From Streptomyces sp. CB02009 (GTDB lineage Bacteria; Actinomycetota; Actinomycetes; Streptomycetales; Streptomycetaceae), in assembly GCF_001905825.1 (NCBI RefSeq), contig NZ_LIVV01000007.1:124001-188000 (forward strand): a stretch of DNA of 64,000 nucleotides, in the 5' to 3' direction. The number at the start of each line of letters is the position of its first letter. Position 1 is the first letter of the stretch. Made by a program: the position numbers and the translations under genes. Below the pieces are notes generated by a model. The model saw only the letters and a list, made by a program, of their open reading frames with translations, did not search any database and was not told the origin of the DNA. This document shows, piece after piece, positions 31,783 to 39,710 of the stretch.

Positions 31783-32820
31783 ATGACATCCGCCCCCCTG
31801 CGACCGCGCAGCCCCCGCGCCCTGACCGCGGCGGCCGCGCTGACGGTCACCGCGACGGCCCACCTGGCCCTGGCGTCCCCCGCCCTGGCCGCACCGGCCC
31901 CCTCGGTGCCGCCCACGACGGCCCCCGCCCCGGCACAGGCCGCCCCCGACATCCCCGCCCCCGATCCGCCGGCCCCGACCTGCGGCACCCCCTCCGGCTC
32001 GGCCTTCCCGCTCGACACCCGGATCCACGGCGGCCCCGCCGACTACCCCGCCGGCGGCCCCCTCCAGGAGTGGAAGCTCGATCTCACCAACACCACCGAC
32101 GCCACCTGCTCGGGCATCCACCCCGTGCTCGTCCTCACCGACGAAAAGCGGGTGCTGAAGCCCGCGCAGATCCGGTTCGAGTTCTACGACGCCGGGGCCG
32201 CGCGCTGGCGGCCCGTGACCTTCGAGGCCACCGAACAGGCCGAGAACATCGGTGTGTTCAGCACGCCCGAGGACGCCGGAAGGTCCGCCGGTTCCGGCGT
32301 CTCCAGCGGTTCCGGCACTTCCGGCGGTTCCGGTGCCTCCGACGGGCCGGAGGGCTTCGACGGCTTCATGGTGCCCGCGGGCGGGACCCTCACCGTCCCC
32401 GTACGGCTCGGCTTCCGCGCGGAGACCGCCCCCGACCAGGTCGTCGTGAATGCCGCCGTCGTCCAGCGGCGGGGCGTCGACGGCGACTGGGTCGGCGAGT
32501 CCGGCGACTACCGGCTGGCCGTAGTGCCCGCGGTGCCCGCCGATCCGGACCGCTCCACCGGCGCGGACGAGCCCGCACCTGACACATCCGGCACGCCCGA
32601 CCCGGGCACCCGCTCCCGGCCGCCCGGGGCGACGCCCCGCCCGCCGGGTTCCACCGCCGAAGACTCGGGAGACCTCGTACTCGCCGGCCCGGACAACGAA
32701 CTCGCGGAAACGGGACGGGAGTCGGGGGATCGCGCCAGGTTCCTGGCGCCCCTCGCGGCCGCCCTCGTCCTCCTGGGCGCCGTCCTCTTCCGGGCCGCCC
32801 GCCGCCCCCGGCACCGGTGA
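31783..32820 (+). CDS. Secreted protein with LAETG class E sortase signal
   Basis: 345-residue wall protein of unknown function. ATG 31783 is chosen because a proper signal peptide follows (SPRALTAAAALTVTATAHLA to ASPALAAPAPS); upstream ATGs lack ribosome-binding sites. Residues 65-215 form a beta-rich domain (WKLDLTNTTDATCSGIHPVL, KPAQIRFEFYDAGAARWRPV) with a Ser/Gly repeat loop (SGSGTSGGSGAS). A Pro-rich spacer, NELAETGRESG, a membrane helix (LAPLAAALVLLGAVLF) and RRPRHR complete a class E sortase substrate. Its stop overlaps a possible GTG start (32817) of the GntR gene. Confidence 0.82.
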   Translation: MTSAPLRPRSPRALTAAAALTVTATAHLALASPALAAPAPSVPPTTAPAPAQAAPDIPAPDPPAPTCGTPSGSAFPLDTRIHGGPADYPAGGPLQEWKLDLTNTTDATCSGIHPVLVLTDEKRVLKPAQIRFEFYDAGAARWRPVTFEATEQAENIGVFSTPEDAGRSAGSGVSSGSGTSGGSGASDGPEGFDGFMVPAGGTLTVPVRLGFRAETAPDQVVVNAAVVQRRGVDGDWVGESGDYRLAVVPAVPADPDRSTGADEPAPDTSGTPDPGTRSRPPGATPRPPGSTAEDSGDLVLAGPDNELAETGRESGDRARFLAPLAAALVLLGAVLFRAARRPRHR

Positions 32821-32870
32821 GTCATGCCGCGTACACCTTCCCGTTCATCCCCGTCTGCGACCATCCCCCG

Positions 32871-33638
32871 GTGAACTACCAGAACGCCCCCGGCACCCCG
32901 GGCGCCCCCGTGAACTCCGGCATCCCGGAGCACGGCCGCGTGCCCAAGTACTACGCCGTCAAGGCCAAACTCGCCCTGATGGTCGACGAGTTGGGGGAGG
33001 GTGGGCTGCTGCCCACCGAGCGGGACCTCGCCGTCCGGTACGAGGTGTCCCGCGAGACCGTCCGGCAGGCGCTGCGCGAACTCCTCCTGGAGGGACGGCT
33101 GCGCCGCCAGGGCCGGGGCACGGTCGTCGCGGGCCCCAAGCTGGAGCAGCCCCTCTCGCTCGCGAGCTACACGGAGGGCGTCCGCCGGCAGGGCCTCCGC
33201 CCCGGCCGCAGCCTCATCTCGCTCGACCGCTTCCCCTGCCCGGAGGCGCTCGCCCCCGAGGTCGGCGCCGAACGGGGCGAGCCCGTCTGGCACATGGAGC
33301 GCGTACTCCTCGCCGACGACGAGCGGGTCGGCCTGGAGAGCACGTACGTCTCCGAGGCCCGCGCCCCGCACCTGGACACCGAGTTCGACCCGGACTCCTC
33401 CTTCTACTCCTACCTGCACGACCGCCTCGGCATCTCCTTCGGCGACGCGGACGAGCGCATCGAGACGGTGCTCGCGACGCCCCGCGAGGCCCTTCTGATC
33501 GGCACCCCGCCGGCCCTGCCGATGCTGCTGCTGCACCGCGTCTCCCGGGACACCGCGGGGCGGCCCCTGGAGCGGGTCCGCACCCTCTACCGGGGCGACC
33601 GGTTCAGCTTCACCGCCCATCTGGGACAGCGGGGCTGA
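32871..33638 (+). CDS. GntR/HutC (UTRA) regulator of the phosphonate cluster
   Basis: 255-residue regulator with an N-terminal GntR winged helix (LLPTERDLAVRYEVSRETVRQALREL) and a C-terminal UTRA ligand domain (PVWHMERVLLADDERVGLEST, ALPMLLLHRVSRDTAGRPLE). HutC-type regulators bind small ligands; PhnF and DasR are relatives. It starts at GTG 32871; GTG 32817, overlapping the preceding stop, would add 18 residues. It stands directly before the phosphonate catabolic genes and is the likely reader of the motif shared at 33727 and 39620. Confidence 0.85.
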   Translation: MNYQNAPGTPGAPVNSGIPEHGRVPKYYAVKAKLALMVDELGEGGLLPTERDLAVRYEVSRETVRQALRELLLEGRLRRQGRGTVVAGPKLEQPLSLASYTEGVRRQGLRPGRSLISLDRFPCPEALAPEVGAERGEPVWHMERVLLADDERVGLESTYVSEARAPHLDTEFDPDSSFYSYLHDRLGISFGDADERIETVLATPREALLIGTPPALPMLLLHRVSRDTAGRPLERVRTLYRGDRFSFTAHLGQRG

Positions 33639-33726
33639 CCGAGGGGCTGGCCGAGGGGCTGGCCGAGGGGCCGAGCACCCGCCCGGGGTGAATTCGCGCC
33701 CCCTCCACCCCGCTCAGATCACGAGA

Positions 33727-33746
33727 AGATAACGGGTCTGGTCCAA
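33727..33746 (+). promoter_or_regulatory. Shared 20-nt motif upstream of the phosphonate operon
   Basis: AGATAACGGGTCTGGTCCAA, 74 bp upstream of the FAD oxidoreductase start. The same motif (17 of 20 bases) recurs at 39620-39639 before the phosphodiesterase gene. It is followed by the palindrome CCAAGCTTGG at 33743-33752. It is a candidate promoter-operator for the GntR/UTRA regulator. Confidence 0.6.
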
Positions 33747-33820
33747 GCTTGGCGGGCCGTTCACCGTCCCGTCGCCCACCGGCCCCGTCCGGGTCACCCG
33801 CTCCCAGGACCGTCGACGGC

Positions 33821-34942
33821 ATGAAGGTGATCGTCGTAGGAGCCGGCGTGGTGGGAACCATGCACGCCTGGCACGCAGTGGAACGCGGCCACGAGGTCGT
33901 ACACATCGAGCGCGAGGCCGAGGCGCGCGGAGCGTCCCTCCGCAACTTCGGCCAGATCTGGGTGAGCGGACGGGCGGGCGGAGAGGAGCTGGACACCGCC
34001 CTGCGCGCCCGGGAACTCTGGGAGGGCATCGGCGCCCGGGTCCCCGGCCTCGGCTTCCGGGCCATCGGCTCGCTCACCCCCGTCCGGAACGAGCTGGAAC
34101 TCGCCGTCGCAGAGGCCGCCGTGGCCCGCCCCGACGCCGCCGCCCGCGGCTACAAGCTGCTGACGGCCGACGAGGCCCGCGCGGTCAACCCGGCCCTGCG
34201 CGGCACGTTCGAGGCGGCGCTCTGGTGCGAGCGCGACGCGGCCGTCGAGCCCCGCCTCGCCCAGCTCGCGCTCCGCGAGGCCCTCCTCGCCACCGGGAAG
34301 TACACCTTCCTGCCGAACCGCGAGGTCAGGGACGTCGTCGGGGAGAACGCGGTCCGCGACGACCGCGGCGAGCTCCACAGCGGCGACGCCGTCGTCCTGT
34401 GCACCGGAGCCTGGCTCTCCGGCCTCGTCCGCGAGGTCGCCGGCGAGATACCCGTCCGCCGCGTCCGGCTCCAGATGATGCAGACCGAGCCTCTCGGCGA
34501 GGCGCTCACCACCTCCGTCGCCGACGCCGACTCCTTCCGCTACTACCCCGCCTACGCCTCCGAGGCCCTGGACTCCCTCCAGGCCGCGCAGCCGCAGGAC
34601 CCGACCGCCGCCGCCCACAAGATGCAGCTCCTCATGGTGCAGCGCCTCGACGGCGGACTGACCATCGGCGACACCCACGAGTACGAGCACCCCTTCGCCT
34701 TCGACACCCTCGAAGACCCCTACGAGCACCTCACCCGCGTCGTCGAGTCCTTCCTCGGCCGCCCGCTGCCGAAGATCAGGCGCCGCTGGGCCGGGGTGTA
34801 CGCGCAGTGCGTCGACACCAGCCGGGTCGTCCACCGCCAGCGGGTCCGCGACGGCGTGTGGCTGGTGACGGGGCCCGGCGGCCGCGGCATGACCTGCTCG
34901 CCCGCCATCGCCGAGAAGACCGCAGACGAACTGGGCTGGTGA
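33821..34942 (+). CDS. FAD-dependent oxidoreductase of phosphonate catabolism (TIGR03364-like)
   Basis: 373-residue DAO-family flavoprotein. The FAD-binding motif is VIVVGAGVVGTMHAWHAVERGHEV, followed by REAEARGASLRNFGQIW, where the SLRNFGQIW segment is characteristic of the TIGR03364 group. The C-terminal DTSRVVHRQRVRDGVWLVTGPGGRGMTCSPAIAE closes the FAD site. Family context in other bacteria links this enzyme to oxidation of 2-aminoethylphosphonate or its N-methyl derivative to phosphonoacetaldehyde; the neighbouring phosphonatase-like hydrolase and ABC importer fit that. Substrate identity is inference. ATG 33821. Confidence 0.82.
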   Translation: MKVIVVGAGVVGTMHAWHAVERGHEVVHIEREAEARGASLRNFGQIWVSGRAGGEELDTALRARELWEGIGARVPGLGFRAIGSLTPVRNELELAVAEAAVARPDAAARGYKLLTADEARAVNPALRGTFEAALWCERDAAVEPRLAQLALREALLATGKYTFLPNREVRDVVGENAVRDDRGELHSGDAVVLCTGAWLSGLVREVAGEIPVRRVRLQMMQTEPLGEALTTSVADADSFRYYPAYASEALDSLQAAQPQDPTAAAHKMQLLMVQRLDGGLTIGDTHEYEHPFAFDTLEDPYEHLTRVVESFLGRPLPKIRRRWAGVYAQCVDTSRVVHRQRVRDGVWLVTGPGGRGMTCSPAIAEKTADELGW

Positions 34943-34947
34943 ACCAC

Positions 34948-35724
34948 ATGAGCACGCTCCCCACGCAGACGCAGACGCAGACGCAGACGCACACGGGCAC
35001 CCCCACGGGCACCCACACGCACACCCACACGGACACCCACCCGCACAAGCGCCGGCACGGACTCGTCGTCCTCGACATGGCCGGCACCACCGTCGCCGAC
35101 GGCGGTCTCGTCGAGCAGGCCTTCACCGCCGCCGCCGAGCGCCTCGGCGAAGACCCGGCCACGATGATCGACTACGTCCGCGCCACCATGGGCGAGTCCA
35201 AGATCTCCGTCTTCCGCCACCTCTTCGGCGGCGACGAGACCCGCGCCCAGGAGGCCAACCTCGCCTTCGAGGCGGCCTACGGCGAGCTGGTCTCCGGCGG
35301 CCGGATCGCCCCGATACCCGGCGCGGCCGAGGCGATCGACGAGCTGAGGGCCCAGGGCCGGCGGGTGGTCCTCACCACCGGCTTCGCCCGGGTCACCCAG
35401 GACGCCATCCTCGACGCGCTCGGCTGGCGGGACCTGGTCGAGCTGACCCTCTGCCCGGCGGACGCCGGCGGTCGCGGACGCCCGTACCCGGACATGGTCC
35501 TCGCCGCCTTCCTCCGCACCGGCGCCGTGGACGACGTCCGGCAGCTCGTGGTCGCGGGCGACACCTCTTACGACATGCTCAGCGGGGTCCGCTCGGGCGC
35601 CGGGATCGTCGCGGGCGTCCTGACCGGCGCGCACGACGAGGCGGCGCTCAAGGAGCACGGCGCGACGCACGTCCTCCCCTCGGTCGCCGGACTTCCCGCG
35701 CTGCTCGGGGAGTCGGACGCATGA
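34948..35724 (+). CDS. Phosphonatase-like HAD hydrolase (TIGR03351-like)
   Basis: 258-residue HAD enzyme expected to cleave the C-P bond of phosphonoacetaldehyde-like compounds. HAD motif I is VVLDMAGTTVADGG, close to the DxAGTT of phosphonatases. A lysine in TMGESKISVFRHLFGG is placed like the Schiff-base lysine of PhnX. Motif II is VVLTTGFARVT and motif IV VAGDTSYDM. Residues 6-35 are an unusual Thr/Gln/His repeat (QTQTQTQTHTGTP then HTHTHTDTHPHK) encoded by a microsatellite-like stretch. The ABC ATPase start overlaps its stop (ATGA). ATG 34948 is used; a shorter start inside the repeat is possible. Confidence 0.83.
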   Translation: MSTLPTQTQTQTQTHTGTPTGTHTHTHTDTHPHKRRHGLVVLDMAGTTVADGGLVEQAFTAAAERLGEDPATMIDYVRATMGESKISVFRHLFGGDETRAQEANLAFEAAYGELVSGGRIAPIPGAAEAIDELRAQGRRVVLTTGFARVTQDAILDALGWRDLVELTLCPADAGGRGRPYPDMVLAAFLRTGAVDDVRQLVVAGDTSYDMLSGVRSGAGIVAGVLTGAHDEAALKEHGATHVLPSVAGLPALLGESDA

Positions 35725-36782
35725 CCAGCGGCATCCGCTTCGACGCCGTGTCCGTCGCGTACGGCGGCACCACCGTCCTCGACCGGCTCGACCTGACCGT
35801 CGAGCCCGGCGAGGTCATGGCCCTCCTCGGGCCCTCGGGTTCCGGGAAGACCACCGCGCTGCGGGCCGTCGCCGGATTCGTGCGGCCGGCCTCCGGGCGG
35901 GTGCTCATCGGCGACCGCGACGTCACCGGCCTCCCACCGTACAAGCGGGGGATCGGCATGGTCGTCCAGCAGTACGCCCTCTTCCCGCACCTGCGGGTCG
36001 AGGCCAACGTCGCCTTCGGCCTGAAGGCGCAGAAGGTCCCCAAGGGCGAGATCCCCGGCCGGGTCGCCGAGGCCCTGGAGATGACCGGCATGGCGGCCTA
36101 CGCCCACCGGTACCCGCGGGAGCTCTCCGGCGGGCAGCAGCAGCGCGTCGCCATCGCCCGCGCGCTCGCCATCCGGCCCAAGGTCCTCCTCCTCGACGAG
36201 CCGCTCTCCGCGCTCGACACGCAGCTGCGCTCCGGCATGCTGGCCGAACTGGCCCGACTCCACCGCGAGTTGCCCGATGTGTCGATCCTGTACGTCACCC
36301 ACGACCAGGTCGAGGCGCTGACCCTCGCGGACCGGATCGCCGTCATGGACAAGGCCCGGCTCCAGGACTGCGGCACCCCGCAGGACCTGTACCGCAGGCC
36401 GCGCACGGAGTTCACGGCCTCGTTCGTCGGGAACGCCAACCTGCTCCCGGTGACGGTCGGCGCGGACGGGGTCGTCTTCGCGGGCACGGAGCTGAAGGTC
36501 GGCACGGAGGGCGCGCCGGGACCGGCCCTCGGCGCGGGCGCCACGCTCTGCGTCCGGCCCCACCTGATCGGCCTCGGAGACGGTCCGAACGCGCTGCGGG
36601 GCCGGATCGGCGAGGTCCAGTGGCGGGGGTCCACCCACCGGCTGTACGTGGAGGTGGGCGGGCACCGGGTGAAGGCGGACGTACGGGAGCTGCGGGAGAC
36701 ACCGCTGCTCGGGACCGAGGTCACGCTGCACTTCGCGCCCGAGGACGCGGTGCTGCTCGGGGCGGGGGTGTCCGATGGGTAG
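35721..36782 (+). CDS. ABC importer ATPase (2-aminoethylphosphonate-type, PhnT-like)
   Basis: 353-residue ATPase of the spermidine/putrescine-iron-phosphonate importer class. It has Walker A GPSGSGKTT, Q-loop VVQQYALFPHL, signature LSGGQQQR, Walker B LLLDEPLSALD and the H-loop THDQ. From about residue 235 there is a TOBE domain (NLLPVTVGADG, RPHLIGLGDGPNALRGRIGE). It overlaps the hydrolase by 4 bp and the next permease by 8 bp, so the operon is translationally coupled. Placement beside the phosphonatase-like and FAD genes points to a phosphonate substrate; the sequence alone would also fit iron or polyamine. Confidence 0.88.
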   Translation: MTSGIRFDAVSVAYGGTTVLDRLDLTVEPGEVMALLGPSGSGKTTALRAVAGFVRPASGRVLIGDRDVTGLPPYKRGIGMVVQQYALFPHLRVEANVAFGLKAQKVPKGEIPGRVAEALEMTGMAAYAHRYPRELSGGQQQRVAIARALAIRPKVLLLDEPLSALDTQLRSGMLAELARLHRELPDVSILYVTHDQVEALTLADRIAVMDKARLQDCGTPQDLYRRPRTEFTASFVGNANLLPVTVGADGVVFAGTELKVGTEGAPGPALGAGATLCVRPHLIGLGDGPNALRGRIGEVQWRGSTHRLYVEVGGHRVKADVRELRETPLLGTEVTLHFAPEDAVLLGAGVSDG

Positions 36783-37671
36783 CCCCGCGAGCGGGCTCAG
36801 GGAACGGCGGCCCGCGACGGGCGTGGCGACCGGCCCCTCCGTCCCCGTGGAACGCCCGTCCGCGACGAGGCGCGCCACCCCCGCCTGGGTCTGGGCCCTC
36901 CCGCCCGTCGCCGTGCTCGCCGTCGTCTTCCTCTATCCGCTGGCGCTCGTCGTCCAGGAGTCCCTGGCCCCCGGCGCGTACGGGGACGTCCTCGCCTCCG
37001 CGTCCTTCCGCCAGGCCCTCGTCACCACTGTGTGGCTCGCCGTCGCCTCCACCGTCGGGTGCCTCGTCCTCGGCTTCGTGCTCGCCGTCGTGATCGCCTT
37101 CGTGCCCTTCCCCGGTGGGAAGGCGGTGTCGAAGTTCATCGACGTCTTCCTCTCCTTCCCGTCCTTCCTCATCACGCTCGCCCTGCTGTTCCTCTACGGC
37201 ACGGTCGGCATGGCCAACGGCGTCTGGACGGACGTCACCGGGGACCCCTCGGGCCCGTTCCGGTTCCTGGCCACCCCGTGGGGCGTCCTCCTCGCCGAGA
37301 TCACGTACTTCACCCCGTTCGTGATGCGGCCGCTGCTCGCCGCCTTCTCGCAGATGGAGACGGCCCAGCTGGAGGTCGCGTCCTCGCTCGGCGCCCGGCC
37401 GCTCCGGATCGTCCGGCGGGTGATCCTGCCGGAGGCGCTGCCCGCGCTCGCCGCCGGCGGCAGCCTCGTCCTCGTCATGTGCCTGAACGAGTTCGGCATC
37501 GTCCTCTTCACCGGGGCCAAGGGCGTCACGACCCTCCCCATGCTCGTCTACGGCAAGGCGATCCTCGAGTCCGACTACGCGGCCGCCTGTGTCGTCGCCG
37601 TCGTCAACGTCGCCCTCTCCGTGGGCCTCTACGTCCTCTACCGGGGGGTGAGCCGCCGTGCTGGTGCATAG
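36775..37671 (+). CDS. ABC importer permease 1 (PhnU-like)
   Basis: 298-residue permease with six membrane helices, among them LPPVAVLAVVFLYPLALVVQE, LVTTVWLAVASTVGCLVLGF and LVLVMCLNEFGIVLFTG. The EAA loop that docks the ATPase is SSLGARPLRIVRRVILPEAL. The N-terminal ~40 residues are a charged, Pro-rich cytoplasmic tail. It overlaps the ATPase stop by 8 bp and the next permease by 14 bp. Together with permease 2 it forms the transmembrane pore. Confidence 0.88.
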   Translation: MGSPASGLRERRPATGVATGPSVPVERPSATRRATPAWVWALPPVAVLAVVFLYPLALVVQESLAPGAYGDVLASASFRQALVTTVWLAVASTVGCLVLGFVLAVVIAFVPFPGGKAVSKFIDVFLSFPSFLITLALLFLYGTVGMANGVWTDVTGDPSGPFRFLATPWGVLLAEITYFTPFVMRPLLAAFSQMETAQLEVASSLGARPLRIVRRVILPEALPALAAGGSLVLVMCLNEFGIVLFTGAKGVTTLPMLVYGKAILESDYAAACVVAVVNVALSVGLYVLYRGVSRRAGA

Positions 37672-38455
37672 CCGCAGCGGCAGGTGGACGGCCTGGGCCG
37701 TGTTCGCCGTCCTGTTCGTCCCGCTCTTCGCCCTCCCGCTCCTGGTCATCGTCGCCGCCTCGTTCGCCACGCACTGGTCCAGCGCCTTCCCCTCCGGGCC
37801 GACCACCGAGCACTACGCGGCGGCCGTCCGCGGGGAGTCCCTCCAGGCCCTCACCACCAGCCTGGTCACCGCCCTCACCGCGAGCCTGGTCGCCCTGACC
37901 GTCGGCACCTGGGCCGCGCTCGCCGGCGCCGCGCTCGGCCGGAGGGGCAAGCGGGTCCTCGACGCGCTGTTCATGCTGCCGGTCGCCGTGCCGTCCGTGG
38001 TCGTCGGCCTGGCCGTCCTCGTCGCGTTCTCGCAGCCGCCGGTGCTCCTCAACGGCACACGCTGGATCGTGATCCTCGCGCACACCGTGCTCGTCACGGC
38101 GTTCGCCCACCAGTCGGTGTCGGCCGCGATCCAGCGGCTCGACCCGATGTACGAGCAGGCGGCGGCCAGTCTCGGCGCCCGCCCCTCGTACGTCCTGCTC
38201 CGGGTGCGGCTGCCGCTCCTGCTGCCGTCCCTGAACGCGGCCGCCGGACTCTGCTTCGCCCTGTCCATGGGCGAGTTGAGCGCCACGATGATGCTCTACC
38301 CGCCGGACTGGATGCCGCTCCCGGTGCTCATCTTCACGGCCACCGACCGCGGTTCCCTCTTCACCGGATCGGCGCTGGCCGTGGTCCTCATGGCCACGAC
38401 CCTGCTGGCCCTGCTCGCCGTCTCCCGCATCCGCACCAGGGCCTCCTTCCGCTAG
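37658..38455 (+). CDS. ABC importer permease 2 (PhnV-like)
   Basis: 265-residue permease starting GTG 37658, overlapping permease 1 by 14 bp. Six helices are visible, including WTAWAVFAVLFVPLFALPLL, LVTALTASLVALTVGTWAAL and FMLPVAVPSVVVGLAVLVAF. The EAA loop is ASLGARPSYVLLRVRLPLLL. The protein ends with a basic RIRTRASFR tail. Length and layout fit the second subunit of phosphonate- or polyamine-type importers. Confidence 0.88.
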   Translation: MLVHSRSGRWTAWAVFAVLFVPLFALPLLVIVAASFATHWSSAFPSGPTTEHYAAAVRGESLQALTTSLVTALTASLVALTVGTWAALAGAALGRRGKRVLDALFMLPVAVPSVVVGLAVLVAFSQPPVLLNGTRWIVILAHTVLVTAFAHQSVSAAIQRLDPMYEQAAASLGARPSYVLLRVRLPLLLPSLNAAAGLCFALSMGELSATMMLYPPDWMPLPVLIFTATDRGSLFTGSALAVVLMATTLLALLAVSRIRTRASFR

Positions 38456-38517
38456 AGGCCCCGGCGTTCCCTCCCCGCGCTTCCATCAGCCAGAGATCCT
38501 CAGGAGAACACGACGTT

Positions 38518-39576
38518 ATGCGTACGTACGCCAAGCCGATCGCCGCCGTCACCGGCTCCCTCGTCCTCGCCGCGGGCCTCACCGCCTGCGGGGGTTCCAC
38601 CGCCGCCTCCGACGAGAAGACCGTCACCGTCTACAGCGCCGACGGCCTCAAGGGCGAGGCGGGCGACGGCTGGTACGACAAGGTCTTCGCCGACTTCGAG
38701 AAGAAGACCGGCATCAAGGTCAAGTATGTCGAGGGCGGCTCCGGGGAGATGGTGCAGCGCGCCCTCCGCGAGAAGAGCAACACCCAGGCCGACGTCCTCG
38801 TGACCCTGCCGCCCTTCATCCAGCAGGCCGGATCCAAGGGCCTGCTCCAGAAGTACACGCCGCAGGGCGCCGACCACGTCGGCGGCGGCGACAAGGCGAG
38901 CGACGGCACCTGGACCTCGGTCGTCAACAACTACTTCGGCTTCGTCCACAACAAGAAGGAGCTCCCCACCGCCCCCACGACCTGGGAGGAGCTGCTCGAC
39001 GGCAGGTTCAAGGACAGGCTCCAGTACTCCACCCCGGGCGTCGCGGGCGACGGCACCGCCGTCCTCATCAAGGCGATGCACGACTTCGGCGGCCAGGAGC
39101 CGGCCATGGAGTACCTGAAGAAGCTCCAGGCCAACAACGTCGGCCCGTCCTCCTCCACCTCCAAGCTCGCCCCCAAGGTGGACAAGGGCGAACTCCTCGT
39201 CGCCAACGGCGATGTGCAGATGAACTTCGCCCAGTCCCGGTCCATGCCGAACCTCGGCATCTGGTTCCCGGCCAAGGGCACGGGCCGGCCCACCACCTTC
39301 GCCCTGCCGTACGCGGCCGGCCTGGTGGACAAGGCCCCGCACGCCGAGAACGGCAGGAAGCTCCTCGACTTCATGCTGACCGAGGGCGCCCAGCGCGAGG
39401 TCAGCGCCATCGGCGGCGGCTTCCCGGCCCGCAAGGACGTCAAGGCGACCGACGCCAACGCGATCGAACTGGCCAAGCTGATGGAGGGCGTGGAGGTGTT
39501 CGAGCCGGACTGGGCCGACATCGACAAGAACCTCACGGCGTACGTCGACGCGTGGAAGTCCGCGACCGGAAGCTAA
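38518..39576 (+). CDS. Phosphonate ABC importer substrate-binding lipoprotein (PhnS-like)
   Basis: 352-residue lipoprotein; the signal peptide ends in LTAC with Cys24 as the lipidated residue. The mature protein is a type II periplasmic-binding fold like iron/thiamine/2-aminoethylphosphonate receptors: VTVYSADGLKGE, FEKKTGIKVKYVEGGSGEMV, ADVLVTLPPFIQQAGSKGLL, NYFGFVHNKKE and ALPYAAGLVDKAPHAENGRK. AGGAG lies 11 bases before the ATG. It is the last gene of the importer, 62 bp after permease 2. A hairpin and the second shared motif follow. Confidence 0.87.
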   Translation: MRTYAKPIAAVTGSLVLAAGLTACGGSTAASDEKTVTVYSADGLKGEAGDGWYDKVFADFEKKTGIKVKYVEGGSGEMVQRALREKSNTQADVLVTLPPFIQQAGSKGLLQKYTPQGADHVGGGDKASDGTWTSVVNNYFGFVHNKKELPTAPTTWEELLDGRFKDRLQYSTPGVAGDGTAVLIKAMHDFGGQEPAMEYLKKLQANNVGPSSSTSKLAPKVDKGELLVANGDVQMNFAQSRSMPNLGIWFPAKGTGRPTTFALPYAAGLVDKAPHAENGRKLLDFMLTEGAQREVSAIGGGFPARKDVKATDANAIELAKLMEGVEVFEPDWADIDKNLTAYVDAWKSATGS

Positions 39577-39619
39577 GAGTTCACCGTACGACCCTGGAAA
39601 GCCCCCGTTGATCGCGGAA

Positions 39620-39639
39620 AGATAACGGGTACGGACCAA
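39620..39639 (+). promoter_or_regulatory. Second copy of the shared phosphonate-cluster motif
   Basis: AGATAACGGGTACGGACCAA, 17 of 20 bases identical to the copy at 33727-33746. It lies 72 bp upstream of the phosphodiesterase ATG, against 75 bp for the first copy and its gene, so the geometry is conserved. Confidence 0.6.
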
Positions 39640-39665
39640 CGCCCCTGAGGAATCAGGGGCGTTGG
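39636..39665. terminator. 13-bp stem hairpin upstream of the phosphodiesterase gene
   Basis: CCAACGCCCCTGA-GGAA-TCAGGGGCGTTGG is a perfect stem that overlaps the end of the shared motif. It can terminate the importer transcript, or act as a leader hairpin for the next gene. Confidence 0.6.
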
Positions 39666-39710
39666 CGCGCGTCCGCACCCCCATCGACCCCGCTCACGGA
39701 GGACTTCGAC

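Noticed and set aside
39609..39637. TTGATC and GATAAC as a -35/-10 promoter pair before the phosphodiesterase gene
   Set aside because: The spacing (about 8 bp) is far too short for a sigma-70-type promoter; the motif is better described as a shared regulatory sequence.
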